NCBI RefSeq assembly: GCF_000003605.2
Contig: NW_003112829.1
Coordinates: 1 to 64,000 of the forward strand
DNA: 64,000 nt
DNA from: Saccoglossus kowalevskii
Lineage: Eukaryota; Hemichordata; Enteropneusta; Harrimaniidae
Direction: 5' to 3'
Below the pieces are notes generated by a model. It saw only the letters and a program-made list of their open reading frames with translations, did no database searches and had not been told where the DNA came from. How positions within the stretch are numbered: the first letter of the stretch is position 1; the number at the start of each line of letters is the position of its first letter. Position numbers and translations under genes: made by a program. This document shows positions 49,433-61,790 of the stretch, piece by piece.

Positions 49433-50020
49433 AACTACAACTGACTAGTAGATAACGGGACTGTAGCCCGAACTGTACACTACTTTGAATAGTAGATAAC
49501 GGGACTGTAGCCCGAACTGTACACTACTTTGATTAGTAGATAACGGGACTGTAGCACAAACTGTACACTACTTCGACTAGTAGATAACGGGACTGTAGCC
49601 CGAACTGTACACTACTTTAAATAGTAGATAACGGGACTGTAGCCCGAACTGTACACTACTTTGACTAGTAAACAACGGGACTGTAGCCCGAACTGTACAC
49701 TACTTTGAATAGTAGATAACGGGAATGTAGCCCTAACTGTACACTACTTTGACTAGTAGATAACGGGACTGTAGCCCGAACTGTACAATACTTTGAATAG
49801 TAGATAACGGGACTGTAGCCCGAACTGTACACTACTTTGAATAGTAGATAACGGGACTGTAGCCCGAACTGTACACTACTTTGAATAGTAGATAACGGGA
49901 CTGTAGCCCGAACAGTACACTACTTTGAATAGTAGATAACAGAACTGTAGCCCGAAAAGCACACAACTTTGAATAGTAGATAACGGGACTGTAGCCCGAA
50001 CTGTACACTACTTTGAATAG

Positions 50021-50047
50021 CAGGTGGGGCTACAGTCCCGTTATCTA
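50021..50047 (-). other. 27-bp inverted monomer fragment at a breakpoint
   Basis: The plus strand reads CAGGTGGGGCTACAG then TCCCGTTATCTA. This is the exact reverse complement of the P-block monomer TAGATAACGGGACTG-TAGCCCCACCTG found at about 34,558 and 48,848. It is the only orientation reversal I found. On the right it joins the middle of the 125-bp insert, sharing CTA (50,045-50,047) with both partners. On the left the array has a GAATAGCAG-like edge sharing CAG. Short inverted piece plus microhomology suggests template switching. Confidence 0.9.
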
Positions 50048-50139
50048 GATGTTCTTTTGTTAGTGGTCACATGACCACCTTTGAGTTTGTAATGGCGGCA
50101 AAGCTTGCCAAGTTGTAGTCTGCAGTTCCACAGAATAAA
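50045..50139 (+). other. 125-bp insert, copy 8 (5'-truncated)
   Basis: Retains the last 95 bp or so, including both inverted repeats, ATGGCGGC and AATAAA; the left 30 bp (GATAACTTCG to TAGTACG) are absent. The right flank is normal except CACTTCTTTG. Copy 9 with a full insert lies only 800 bp downstream. Confidence 0.9.
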
Positions 50140-50843
50140 ACTGTAGCACGAACTGTACACTTCTTTGACTAGTAGATAACGGGACTATAGTCCGAACTGT
50201 ACACAAATGTTGACAAGTGGATAACGGAACTGCAGCCCGAACTGTACACTACTTTGACTAGTAGATAACGGAACTGTAGCCCGAACTGTACACAAATGTT
50301 GACTAGTAGATAACGGGACTGTAGCACAAACTGTACACTACTTTGATTAGTAGATAACGGGACTGTAGCCCGAACTGTACACTACTTTGAATAGTAGATA
50401 ACGGGACTGTAGCCCGAACTGTACACTACTTTGACGAGAAGATAACGGGACTGTAGCCCGAACTGTACACTACTTTGAATAGTAGATAACGGGACTGTAG
50501 CCCGAACTGTACACTGCTTTGAATAGTAGATAACGGGACTGTAGCCCGAACTGTACACTACTTTGAATAGTAGATAACGGGACTGTAGCCCGAACTGTAC
50601 ACTACTTTGAATAGTAGATAACGGGACTGTAGCCCGAACTGTACACTACTTTGAATAGTAGATAACGGGACTGTAGCCCGAACTGTACACTGCTTTGAAT
50701 AGTAGATAAAGGGACTGTAGCACGAACTGTACACTACTTTGAATAGTAGATAACGGGACTGTAGCCCGAACTGTATACTACTTTGAATAGTAGATAACGG
50801 GACTGTAGCCCGAACTGTACACAAATGTTGACTAGTAGATAAC

Positions 50844-50968
50844 TGTGATAACTTCGTATCTATATTTAGTACGCTAGATGTTCTTTTGTTAGTGGTCACA
50901 TGACCACCTTTGAGTTTGTAATGGCGGCAAAGCTTGCCAATTTGTAGTCTGCAGTTCCACAGAATAAA
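50844..50968 (+). other. 125-bp insert, copy 9
   Basis: Full length, with the GCCAATTTGTAG substitution of copy 6. Its flanks (GACGAGTAGATAACGG, then GAATTGTACAC) also match copy 6, so 46.4-47.1 and 50.5-51.25 kb are sister segments. It is the rightmost insert in the window. Confidence 0.85.
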
Positions 50969-51299
50969 ACTGTAGCACGAACTGTACACTACTTTGACTA
51001 GTAGATAACGGGACTATAGTCCGAACTGTACACAAATGTTGACAAGTGGATAACGGAACTGCAGCCCGAACTGTACACTACTTTGACGAGTAGATAACGG
51101 AACTGTAGCCCGAACTGTACACAAATGTTGACTAGTAGATAACGGGACTGTAGCACAAACTGTACACTACTTTGATTAGTAGATAACGGGACTGTAGCCC
51201 GAATTGTACACTACTTTGAATAGTAGATAACGGGACTGTAGCCCGAACTGTACACTACTTTGAATAGTAGATAACGGGACTGTAGCCCGAACTGTACAC

Positions 51300-51990
51300 T
51301 ACTTTGAATAGTAGATAACGGGACTGTAGCCCGAACTGTCCACTACTTTAAATAGTAGATAAAGAGACTGTAGCACGAACTGTACACTACTTCGAATAGT
51401 AGATAACGGGACTGTAGCCCGAACTGTACACTACTTTGAATAGTAGATAACGGGACTGTAGCCCGAACTGTACACTACTTTAAATAGTAGATAAAGGGAC
51501 TGTAGGACGAACAGTACACTACTTTGAATAGTAGATAACAGAACTGTAGCCCGAAAAGCACACAACTTTGAATAGTAGATAACGGGACTGTAGCCCGAAC
51601 TGTACACTACTTTGAATAGTAGATAACGGGACTGTAGCCCGAACTGTACACTACTTTGAATAGTAGATAAAGGGACTGTAGCACGAACTGTACACTACTT
51701 TGAATAGTAGATAACGGGACTGTAGCCCGAACTGTACACTACTTTGAATAGTAGATAACGGGACTGTAGACCGAACTGTACACTACTTTGAATAGTAGAT
51801 AAAGGGACTGTAGCCCGAACTGTACACTACTTTGAATAGTAGATAAAGGGACTGTAGCCTGAACTGTACATTACTTTGAATAGTAGATAACGGGACTGTA
51901 GCCCGAACTGTACACTACTTTGACTAGTAGATAATGGGACTGTAGCCCGAACTGTACACTACTTTGACTAGTAGATAACGGGACTGTAGC
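51300..51990 (+). repeat. Third copy of the 29.66-30.25 kb segment
   Basis: GGACGAACAG at 51,505, then GAAAAGCACACAAC, consensus, GTAGACCG, GCCTGAAC and GATAATGGGAC in the same order as at 29.85-30.24 and 43.90-44.34 kb. It shares the extra GTACATTAC monomer with the 44-kb copy. Confidence 0.85.
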
Positions 51991-52004
51991 CCGAACTGTA
52001 CACT

Positions 52005-52268
52005 ACTTTGACGAGTACATAACGGGACTCTAGCCCGAACTGCACACTACTATTGACTAGTCGATAAAGGGACTGTTTCCCGAACTGCACACTACTATTG
52101 ACTAGTATATAACGGGACTCTAGCCCGAACTGCACACTACTATTGACTAGTAGATAACGGGACTGTAGCGCGAACTGCACACTACTACTGACTAGTCGAT
52201 AAGGGACTCTAGCCCGAACTGTACACTACTGTTGGCTAGTCGAAAAAGGGACTGTAGCCCGAACTGTA
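52005..52268 (+). repeat. G-block 13
   Basis: Joins GACGAGTACATAAC directly to GGGACTCTAGCCC. It ends with TACTGACTAGTCGATAAGGGAC (one A fewer) and GTCGAAAAAGGG, like the 53.5-kb block. Confidence 0.85.
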
Positions 52269-53459
52269 CAGTACTTTGACTAGTAGATAACGGGACGGTA
52301 GCCTATACTGTACAATACTTTGAATAGTAGATAACGGGACTGTAGCCCTAACTGTACACTACTTTGACTAGTAGATAACGGGACTATAGCACGAACAGTA
52401 CACTACTTTGACGAGTAGACAACGGGACTGTAGCCCGAACTGTACACTACTTTGACTAGTAGACAACGGGACTGTAGCCCGAACTGTACACTACTTTGAA
52501 TAGTAGATAACGGGACGGTAGCCCGAACTGTACATACTTTGAATAGTAGATAACTGGACTGTAGCCCGAACTGTACACTACTTTGAATAGTAGATAACGG
52601 GATTGTAGCCCGAACTGTACACTACTTTGAATAGTAGATAACGGGACTGTAGCCCGAACTGTAAACTACTTTGAATAGTAGATAACGGGACTGTAGCCCG
52701 AACTGTACAATACTTTGAATAGTAGATAACAGGACTGTAGCCCGAACTGTACACTACTTTGAATAGTAGATAACGGGACTGTAGCCCGATCTGTACACTA
52801 CTTTGAATAGTAGATAACGGGACTGTAGCCCGAACTGTACACTACTTTAAATAGTAGATAAAGGGACTGTAGCACGAACTGTACACTACTTCGAATAGTA
52901 GATAACGGGACTGTAGCCCGAACTGTACACTACTTTGAATAGTAGATAACGGGAGTGTAGCCCGAACTGTACACTACTTTAAATAGTAGATAAAGGGACT
53001 GTAGCCCGAACTGTACACTACTTTGACTACGAGATAACGGGACTGTAGCCCGAACTGTACACTACTTTGAATGGTAGATAACGGGACTGTAGCCCGAACT
53101 GTACACTACTTTGACTAGTAAACAACGGGACTGTAGCCCGAACTGTACACTACTTTGAATGGTCGATAACGGGACTGTAGCCCGAACTGTACACTACTTT
53201 GAATAGTAGATAACGGGACTGTAGCCCGAACTGTACACTACTTTGAATAGTAGATAAAGGGACTGTAGCCCGAACTGTACACTACTTTGAATAGTAAATA
53301 ACGGGAATGTAGCCCGAACTGTACACTACTGTAAATAGTAGATAAAGGGACTGTTGCCCGTACTGTACACTACTTTGACTACGAGATACGGGACTGTAGC
53401 CCGAATTGTAGACAAATGTTGAATAGTAGATAACGGGACTGTAGCCCAAACTGTACACT
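52269..53459 (+). repeat. Consensus monomers between G-blocks 13 and 14
   Basis: GACGGTAGCCTATAC, GACAACGGG and GTACATAC, then the GCCCGATCTG/AAATAGTAGATAAAGGG run. GAATGGTAG and GAATGGTCG variants near 53,070-53,160. CTGTAAATAGTAG and CCCGTACTG at 53,330-53,370 are shared with 59.56-59.59 kb. Confidence 0.8.
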
Positions 53460-53720
53460 ACATTAACTAGTACATAACGGGACTCTAGCCCGAACTGCAC
53501 TCTACTATTGACTAGTCGATAAAGGGACTGTTTCCCGAACTGCACACTACTATTGACTAGTATATAACGGGACTCTAGCCCGAACTGCACACTACTATTG
53601 ACTAGTAGATAACGGGACTGTAGCGCGAACTGCACACTACTACTGACTAGTCGATAAGGGACTCTAGCCCGAACTGTACACTACTGTTGGCTAGTCGAAA
53701 AAGGGACTGTAGCCCGAACT
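53460..53720 (+). repeat. G-block 14
   Basis: Preceded by CATTAACTAGTACATAAC. Near-copy of G-block 17 at 59.7 kb (offset about 6,225). Differs by GCACTCTAC and by ATAAGGGAC at the right edge. Confidence 0.85.
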
Positions 53721-54697
53721 GTACAGTACTTTGACTAGTAGATAACGGGACGGTAGCCTATACTGTACTTTGAATAGTAGATAACGGGACTGTAGCCCTA
53801 ACTGTACACTACTTTGACTAGTAGATAACGGGACTATAGCACGAACAGTACACTAATTTGACGAGTAGACAACGGGACTGTAGCCCGAACTGTACACTAC
53901 TTTGACTAGTAGACAACGGGACTGTAGCCCGAACTGTACACTACTTTGAATAGTAGATAACGGGACTGTAGCCCTAACTGTACACTACTTTGACTAGTAG
54001 ATAACGGGACTGTAGCCCGAACTGTACATACTTTGAATAGTAGATAACGGGACTGTAGCCCGAACTGTACACTACTTTGAATAGTAGATAACGGGATTGA
54101 AGCCCGAACTGTACACTACTTTGAATAGTAGATACGGGACTGTAGCCCGAACTGTACACTACTTTGAATAGTAGATAACGGGACTGTAGCCCGAACTGTA
54201 CACTACTTTGACTACTAGATAACCGGACAGTAGCCCGAATTGTACACAAATGTTGAATAGTAGATAACGGGACTGTAGCCCAAATTGTACACTACTTTGA
54301 CTACTAGATAACAGGACTGTAGCCCGAACTGTACACTACTTTGAATAGTAGATAACGGGACTGTAGCCCGATCTGTACACTACTTTGAATAGTAGATAAC
54401 GGGACTGTAGCCCGAACTGTACACTACTTTAAATAGTAGATAAAGGGACTGTAGCACGAACTGTACACTACTTCGAATAGTAGATAACGGGACTGTAGCC
54501 CGAACTGTACACTACTTTGAATAGTAGATAACGGGACTGTAGCCCGAACTGTACACTACTTTAAATAGTAGATAAAGGGACTGTAGCCCGAACTGTACAC
54601 TACTTTGACTACGAGATAACGGGACTGTAGCCCGAATTGTACACAAATGTTGAATAGTAGATAACGGGACTGTAGCCCAAATTGTACACTACTTTGA
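53721..54697 (+). repeat. Consensus monomers, 3.1-4.0 kb type
   Basis: Follows the order of 3,080-4,040, including GATAACAGGAC, GCCCGATCTG and CTACGAGATAAC. The GACGGTAGCCTATACTGTAC monomer at 53,750-53,770 has lost six bases compared with its relatives. Confidence 0.8.
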
Positions 54698-54962
54698 CTA
54701 CTAGATAACCGGACAGTAGCCCAAACTGTACACTACTTTAACTAGTAGATAACGGGACTCTAGCCCGAACTGCACACTACTATTGACTAGTCGATAAAGG
54801 GACTGTTTCCCGAACTGCACACTACTATTGACTAGTAGATAACGGGACTGTAGCGCGAACTGCACACTACTATTGACTAGTCGATAAAGGGACTGTTTCT
54901 CGAACTGTACACTACTGTTGGCTAGTCGATAAAGGGACTGTAGCCCGAACTACACACTACTT
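54698..54962 (+). repeat. G-block 15
   Basis: One monomer (CTCTAGCCC) shorter than G-block 2, with GAACTACACAC at the right edge. The flanks are the 4.0-4.4 kb type. Confidence 0.85.
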
Positions 54963-55019
54963 TGACTAGTAGATAACGGGACGGTAGCCTATACTGTACA
55001 ATACTTTGAATAGTAGATA

Positions 55020-56420
55020 ACGGGACTGTAGCCCTAACTGTAAACTACTTTGACTTGTAGATAACGGGACTGTAGCCCGAATTGTAGACTACTTTGACTT
55101 GTAGATAACGGGACTGTAGCCCGAATTGTAGACTACTTTGACTCGTAGATAACGGGACTATAGCCCGAACTGTACACTACTTTGACTAGTAGATAACGGG
55201 ACTGTAGCCCGAACTGTACACTACTTTGAATAGTAGAAACGGGACTGTAGCCCGAACTGTACACTACTTTGACGAGTAGATAACGGGACTGTAGCCCGAA
55301 CTGTACCCTACTTTGAATAGTAGATAACGGGACTGTAGCCCGAACTGTACGCAATTTTGACTACTAGATAACGGGACTCAAGCCCGAACTGTACACTACT
55401 TTGACGAGTAGATAACGGAACTGTAGCCCGAACTGTAAATTACTTTGAATAGTAGATAACGAGACTGTAGCCCGAACTGTACACTACTTTGACTAGTAGA
55501 TAACGGGACTGTAGCCCGAACTGTACACTACTTTGACTAGTAGATAACGGGACTATAGCACGAACTGTACACTACTTTGACGAGTAGATAACGGGACTGT
55601 AGCCCGAACTGTACACTACTTTGACTAGTAGACAACGGGACTGCAGCCCGAACTGTACACTACTTTGAATAGCTGATAACGGGACTGTAGCCCTAACTGT
55701 ACACTACTTTGAAGAGTAGATAACGGGACTGTAGCCCGAACTGTACACTAATGTTGACTAGTAGATAACGGGACGGTAGCCTATACTGTACAATACTTTG
55801 AATAGTAGATAACGGGACTGTAGCCCGAACTGTACACTACTTTGACTAGTAGATAACGGGACTGTAGCCCGAACTGTACACTACTTTGAATAGTAGAAAC
55901 GGGACTGTAGCCCGAACTGTACACTACTTTGACGAGTAGATAACGGGACTGTAGCCCGAACTGTACCCTACTTTGAATAGTAGATAACGGGACTGTAGCC
56001 CGAAATGTACGCAATTTTGACTACTAGATAACGGGACTCTAGCCCGAACTGTACACTACTTTGACGAGTAGATAACGGGAATGTAGCCCGAACTGAACAC
56101 TACTTTGACTAGTAGACAACGGGACTGTAGCCCGAACTGTACACTACTTTGAATAGTAGATAACGGGACTGTAGCCCTAACTGTACACTACTTTGAAGAG
56201 TAGATAACGAGACTGTAGCCCGAACTGTACACTAATGTTGACTAGTAGATAACGGGACGGTAGCCTATACTGTACAATACTTTGAATAGTAGATAACGGG
56301 ACTGTAGCCCGAACTGTACACTACTTTGAAAAGTAGATAACGGGACTGTAGCCCGAACTGTACATACTTTGAAGAGTAGATAACGGGACTGTAGCCCGAA
56401 CTGTACACTACTTTGAATAG
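55020..56420 (+). repeat. Left copy of the 55-56 / 62-63 kb duplication
   Basis: GACTTGTAG, GAATTGTAGAC, GACTCGTAG, GTAGAAACGGG, GTACGCAATTTT, GAATAGCTGATAAC, GAAGAGTAG, GACGGTAGCCTATAC. Each marker recurs 6,758-6,759 bp downstream. It is also close to 21.0-21.7 and 25.5-26.2 kb. Confidence 0.85.
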
Positions 56421-57734
56421 TAGATAACGGGACTGTAGCCCGAACTGTACACTACTTTGAATAGTAGATAACGGGACTGTAGCCCGAACTGTACACTACT
56501 TTGAATAGTAGATAACGGGACTGTAGCCCGAACTGTACACTACTTTGAATAGTAGATAACGGGACTGTAGCCCGAACTGTACACTACTTGAATAGTAGAT
56601 AACGGGACTGTAGCCCGAACTGTACACTAATGTTGACTAGTAGATAACGGGGCTGTAGCCCGAACTGTACACTACTTTGAATAGTAGATAACGGGATTGT
56701 AGCCCGAACTGTACACTACTTTGTATAGAAGATAACGGGACTGTAGCCCGAACTGTACACTACTTTGAATAGTTGACAACGGGACTGTAGCCCGAACTGT
56801 ACACTACTTTGAAAAGTAGAAAAAGGGACTGTAGCACGAACTGTACACTACTTTGAATCGTAGATAACGGAACTGTAGCCCGAACTGAACACTACTTTGA
56901 ATAGTAGATAACGGGACTGTAGCCCGAACTGTACACTACTTTGACTACTAGATAACGGGACTGTAGCCCGAACTGTACACTACTTTGACCAGTAGATAAC
57001 GAGACTGTAGCCCGAACTGTACACTACTTTGACTAGCAGATAACGGGACTCTAGCCCATACTCAGGCTGTACACAAATGTTGGCTAGTAGATAGCGGGAC
57101 TATAGTCCGAACTGTACACTACTTTGAATAGTAGATAACGGGACTGTAGCCCGAACTGTACACTACTTTGACTAGTAGATAACGGGACTATAGACCGAAC
57201 TGTACACTACTTTGACTAGTAGATAACGGGACTGTAGCCCGAACTGTACACTACTTCAAATAGTAGATAATGGGACTGTAGCCCGAACTGTACACTACTT
57301 TGAATAGTAGATAACGGGACTGTAGCCCGAACTGTACACTACTTTAAATAGTAGATAACGGGACTGTAGCCCGAACTGTACACTACTTTGAATAGTAGAT
57401 AACGGGACTGTAGCCCGAACTGTACACTACTTTGAATAGTAGATAACGGGACTGTAGCCCGAACTGTACAATACTTTGAATAGCAGATAGCGGGACTGTA
57501 GCCCGAACTGTACACTACTTTGAATAGTAGATAACGGGACTGTAGCCCGATCTGTACACTACTTTGAATAGTAGATAACGGTACTGTAGCCCGAACTGTA
57601 CACTACTTTGAATAGTAGATAACGGTACTGTAGCACGAACTGTACACTACTTCGAATAGTAGACAACGGGACTGTAGCCCGAACTGTACACTACTTTGAA
57701 TAGTAGATAAAGGGACTGTAGCCCGAATCGTACA
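56421..57734 (+). repeat. Consensus run with an anomalous monomer
   Basis: Near-perfect consensus at 56,400-56,600, then GAATAGTTGACAAC and GAATCGTAG markers shared with 1.93-2.02 kb. At about 57,050-57,085 a unique monomer reads GCCCATACTCAGGCTGTACAC, with a CTCAGGC insertion, followed by AAATGTTGGCTAG. Confidence 0.8.
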
Positions 57735-58097
57735 CTACTATTGACTACTAGATAACCGGACAGTAGCCCAAACTGTACACTACTATTGACTAGTAGATAA
57801 CGGGACTCTAGCCCGAACTGCACACTTCTATTGACTTGTAGATAACGGGACTGTAGCGCGAACTGCACACTACTATTGACTAGTCGATAAAGGGACTCCA
57901 GCCCGAACTGCACACTACTATTGACTAGTAGATAACGGGACTGTAGCACGAACTGCACACTACTATTGACTAGTAGATAACGGGACTGTAGCGCGAACTG
58001 CACACTACTATTGACTAGTCGATAAAGGGACTGTTTCTCGAACTGTACACTACTGTTGGCTAGTCGATAAAGGGACTGTAGCCCGAACTGCACACTA
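57735..58097 (+). repeat. G-block 16 (longest)
   Basis: About eight monomers, with additional GTAGCACGAACTGCAC and GTAGCGCGAACTGCAC units and CTCCAGCCC. The minus-strand open frame (57,647-58,093, 148 codons, GTG start) is long only because several monomers replace the stop-bearing CTACTTTG with CTACTATTG and similar. Confidence 0.85.
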
Positions 58098-59504
58098 CTT
58101 TGACTAGTAGATAACGGGACGGTAGCCTATACTGTACAATACTTTGAATAGTAGATAACGGGACTGTAGCCCGAACTGTACACTACTTTGACTAGTATAT
58201 AACGGGACTATAGCCCGAACTGTACACTACTTTGACTAGTAGATAACGGGACTGTAGCCCGAACTGTAGACTACTTTGACTCGTAGATAACGGGACTATA
58301 GCCCGAACTGTACACTACTTTGACTAGTTAGATAACGGGACTGTAGCCCGAACTGTACACTACTTTGTATAGTAGAAACGGGACTGTAGCCCGACTGTAC
58401 ACTACTTTGACGAGTAGATAACGGGACTGTAGCCCGAAACTGTACCCTACTTTGAAATAGTAGATAACGGGACTGTAGCCCCGAACTGTACACTACTTTA
58501 AAATAGTAGATAAAAGGGACTGTAGCACGAACTGTACATTACTTTGACTACGAGATAAACGGGACTGTAGCCCGAACTGTACACTACTTTGACTAGTAGA
58601 TAACGGGACTGTAGCCCGAACTGTACATTACTTGGTATAGTAGATAAAGGGACTGTAGCACGAACTGTACACTACTTTGACTAGTAGATAACGGGATATA
58701 GACCGAACTTTACACTACTTTGTCTAGTAGATAACGGGACTGTAGCCCGAACTGTACACTACTTCAAATAGTAGATAACGTGACTGTAGCCCGAACTGTA
58801 CACTACTTTGAATAGTAGATAACGGGACTGTAGCCCGAACTGTACACTACTTTGAATAGTAGATAACGGGACTGTAGCCCGAACTGTACACTACTTTGAC
58901 TAGTAAACAACGGGACTGTAGCCCGAACTGTACACTACTTTGAATGGTAGATAACGGGACTGTAGCCGGAACTGTACACTACTTTGAATAGTAGATAACG
59001 GGACTGTAGCCCGAACAGTAAACTACTTTGAATAGTAGATAACGGGACTGTAGCACGAACTGTACACTACTTTGAATAGTAGATAACGGGACTGTAGCAC
59101 GAACTGAACACTACTTTGACTAGTAAACAACGGGACTGTAGCCCGAACTGTACACTACTTTGAATAGTAGATAACGGGACTGTAGCCCGAACTGTACACT
59201 ACTTTGAATAGTAGATAACGGGACTGTAGCCCGAACAGTACACTACTTTAAATAGTAGATAACGGGACTGTAGCACGGACTGTACAATACTTTGAATAGT
59301 AGATAACAGGACTGTAGCCCGAACTGTACACTACTTTGAATAGTAGATAACGGGACTGTAGCCAGAACTGTACACTACTTTGAATAGTAGATAAAGGGAC
59401 TGTAGCCCGAACTGTACACTACTTTAAATAGTAGATAAAGGGACTGTAGCCCGAACTGTACACTACTTTAAATAGTAGATAAAGGGACTGTAGCCCGAAC
59501 TGTA
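58098..59504 (+). repeat. Consensus monomers; indel-rich at 58.32-58.56 kb
   Basis: From 58,320 to 58,560 nearly every monomer has a one-base gain or loss: GACTAGTTAG, CCCGACTG, CCCGAAAC, TTGAAATAG, GCCCCGAAC, TTAAAATAG, GATAAAAGGG, GATAAACGGG. After that the array is regular, with GACTAGTAAACAACGG and GAATGGTAG. Confidence 0.8.
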
Positions 59505-60250
59505 CACTACTTTGAATAGTAGATAACGGGAATGTAGCCCGAACTGTACACTACTGTAAATAGTAGATAAAGGGACTGTTGCCCGTACTGTACACTACTT
59601 TGACTACGAGATACGGGACTGTAGCCCGAATTGTAGACAAATATTGAATAGTAGATAACGGGACTGTAGCCCAAACTGTACACTACATTAACTAGTAGAT
59701 AACGGGACTCTAGCCCGAACTGCACACTACTATTGACTAGTCGATAAAGGGACTGTTTCACGAACTGCACACTACTATTGACTAGTATATAACGGGACTC
59801 TAGCCCGAACTGCACACTACTATTGACTAGTAGATAACGGGACTGTAGCGCGAACTGCACACTACTACTGACTAGTCGATAAAGGGACTCTAGCCCGAAC
59901 TGTACACTACTGTTGGCTAGTCGAAAAAGGGACTGTAGCCAGAACTGTACAGTACTTTGACTAGTAGATAACGGGACGGTAGCCTATACTGTACACTACT
60001 TTGAATAGTAGATAACGGGACTGTAGCCCTAACTGTACACTACTTTGACTAGTAGATAACGGGACTATAGCACGAACAGTACACTACTTTGACGAGTAGA
60101 CAACGGGACTGTAGCCCGAACTGTACACTACTTTGACTAGTAGACAACGGGACTGTAGCCCGAACTGTACATACTTTGAAAGGTAGATAACGGGACTGTA
60201 GCCCGAACTGTACACTACTTTGAATAGTAGATAACGGGATTGTAGCCCGA
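59505..60250 (+). repeat. Right copy of the 53.28-54.0 kb segment, with G-block 17
   Basis: CTGTAAATAG, CCCGTACTG, CTACGAGATACGG and GTAGACAAAT run in the same order as at 53.3-53.4 kb. G-block 17 (59,690-59,955) has GTTTCACG, as in G-block 3, and keeps ATAAAGGGAC at the right edge. Confidence 0.85.
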
Positions 60251-61790
60251 ACTGTACACTACTTTGAATAGTAGATAACGTGACTGTAGCCCGAACTGTA
60301 CACTACTTTGAATAGTAGATAACGGGACTGTAGCCCGAACTGTACACTACTTTGAATAGTAGATAACGGGACTGTAGCCCGATCTGTACACTACTTTGAA
60401 TAGTAGATAACGGGACTGTAGCCCGAACTGTACACTACTTTAAATAGTAGATAAAGGGACTGTAGCACGAACTGTACACTACTTCGAATAGTAGATAACG
60501 GGACTGTAGCCCGAACTGTAAACTACTTTGAATACTACGTAACGGGACTGTAGCCCGAACTGTACACTAATATTGACTAGTAGATAACGGGACGGTAGCC
60601 TATACTGTACAATAATTTGAATAGTAGATAACGGGACTGTAGCCCGAACTGTACACTACTTTGAATAGTAGATAACGGGACTGTTGCCCGAACTGTACAC
60701 TACTTTGAATAGTAGATAACGGGACTGTAGCCCGAACTGTACACTACTTTAAATAGTAGATAAAGGGACTGTAGCACGAACTGTACAATACTTCGAATAG
60801 TAGATAACGGGACTGTAGCCCGAACTGTACACTACTTTAAATAGTAGATAACGGGACTGTAGCCCGAACTGTACACTACTTTGAATAGTAGATAATGGGA
60901 CTGTAGCCGGAACTGTACACTACTTTGAATAGTAGATAACGGGACTGTAGCCCGAACTGTACACTACTTTGAATAGTAGATAACGGGACTGTAGCCCGAA
61001 CTGTACACTACTTTGAATAGTAGATAACGGGACTGTAGCCCGAACTGTACACTACTTTGAATAGTAGATAACGGGACTGTAGCCCGAACTGTACACTACT
61101 TTGAAAAGTAGATAACAGGACTGTAGCCCGAACTGTACACTACTTTGAATAGTACATCACGGGACTATTGCCAGAACTGTACACTACTTTGACTAGTAGA
61201 TAACGGGACTGTAGCCCGAACTGTACACTAATGTTGACTAGTAGATAACGGGACGGTAGCCTATACTGTACAATACTTTGAATAGTAGATAACGGGACTG
61301 TAGCCCGAACTGTACACTACTTTGAATAGTAGATAACGGGACTGTAGCCCGAACTGTACACTACTTTGAATAGTAGATAACGGGACTGTAGCCCGAACGT
61401 GTATACTACTTTGTATAGTAGATAACGGGACTGTAGCCCGAACTGTACACTACTTTGAATATTAGATAACGGGACTGTAGCCCGAACCGTACACTACTTT
61501 GAATAGTAGATAACGGGACTGTAGCCCGAACTGTAAACTACTTTGAATACTACGTAACGGGACTGTAGCCCGAACTGTACATTAATATTGACTAGTAGAT
61601 AACGGGACGGTAGCCTATACTGTACAATACTTTGAATAGTAGATAACGGGACTGTAGCCCGAACTGTACACTACTGTAGGCTAGTAGATAACGGGACTGT
61701 AGCCCGAACTGCACACTACTTTGACTAGTAGATAACGGGACGGTAGCCTATACTGTACAATACTTTGAATAGTAGATAACGGGACTGTAG
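60251..61790 (+). repeat. Consensus-rich, 18.6-19.6 kb type
   Basis: GCCCGATCTG, AAATAGTAGATAAAGGG, GAATACTACGTAACGGG (about 60,530 and again 61,545), TAATATTGACTAG, GACTATTGCCAG. The repeat of GAATACTACG + TAATATTG 1.0 kb apart marks an internal tandem duplication. An extra base gives GAACGTGTATAC near 61,396. Confidence 0.8.

Larger units (their letters stand above)
48745..49460 (+). repeat. P-block copy 6 (recombinant)
   Basis: Palindromes at 48,817 and 49,417 (600 bp apart). The centre differs from other copies: from about 49,000 to 49,125 GATAGACCG and GACTTGTAG monomers replace the GATAAGGGGAATG/GACCAGTGG/TAGACTAGACG part. The edges are standard. Confidence 0.85.
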
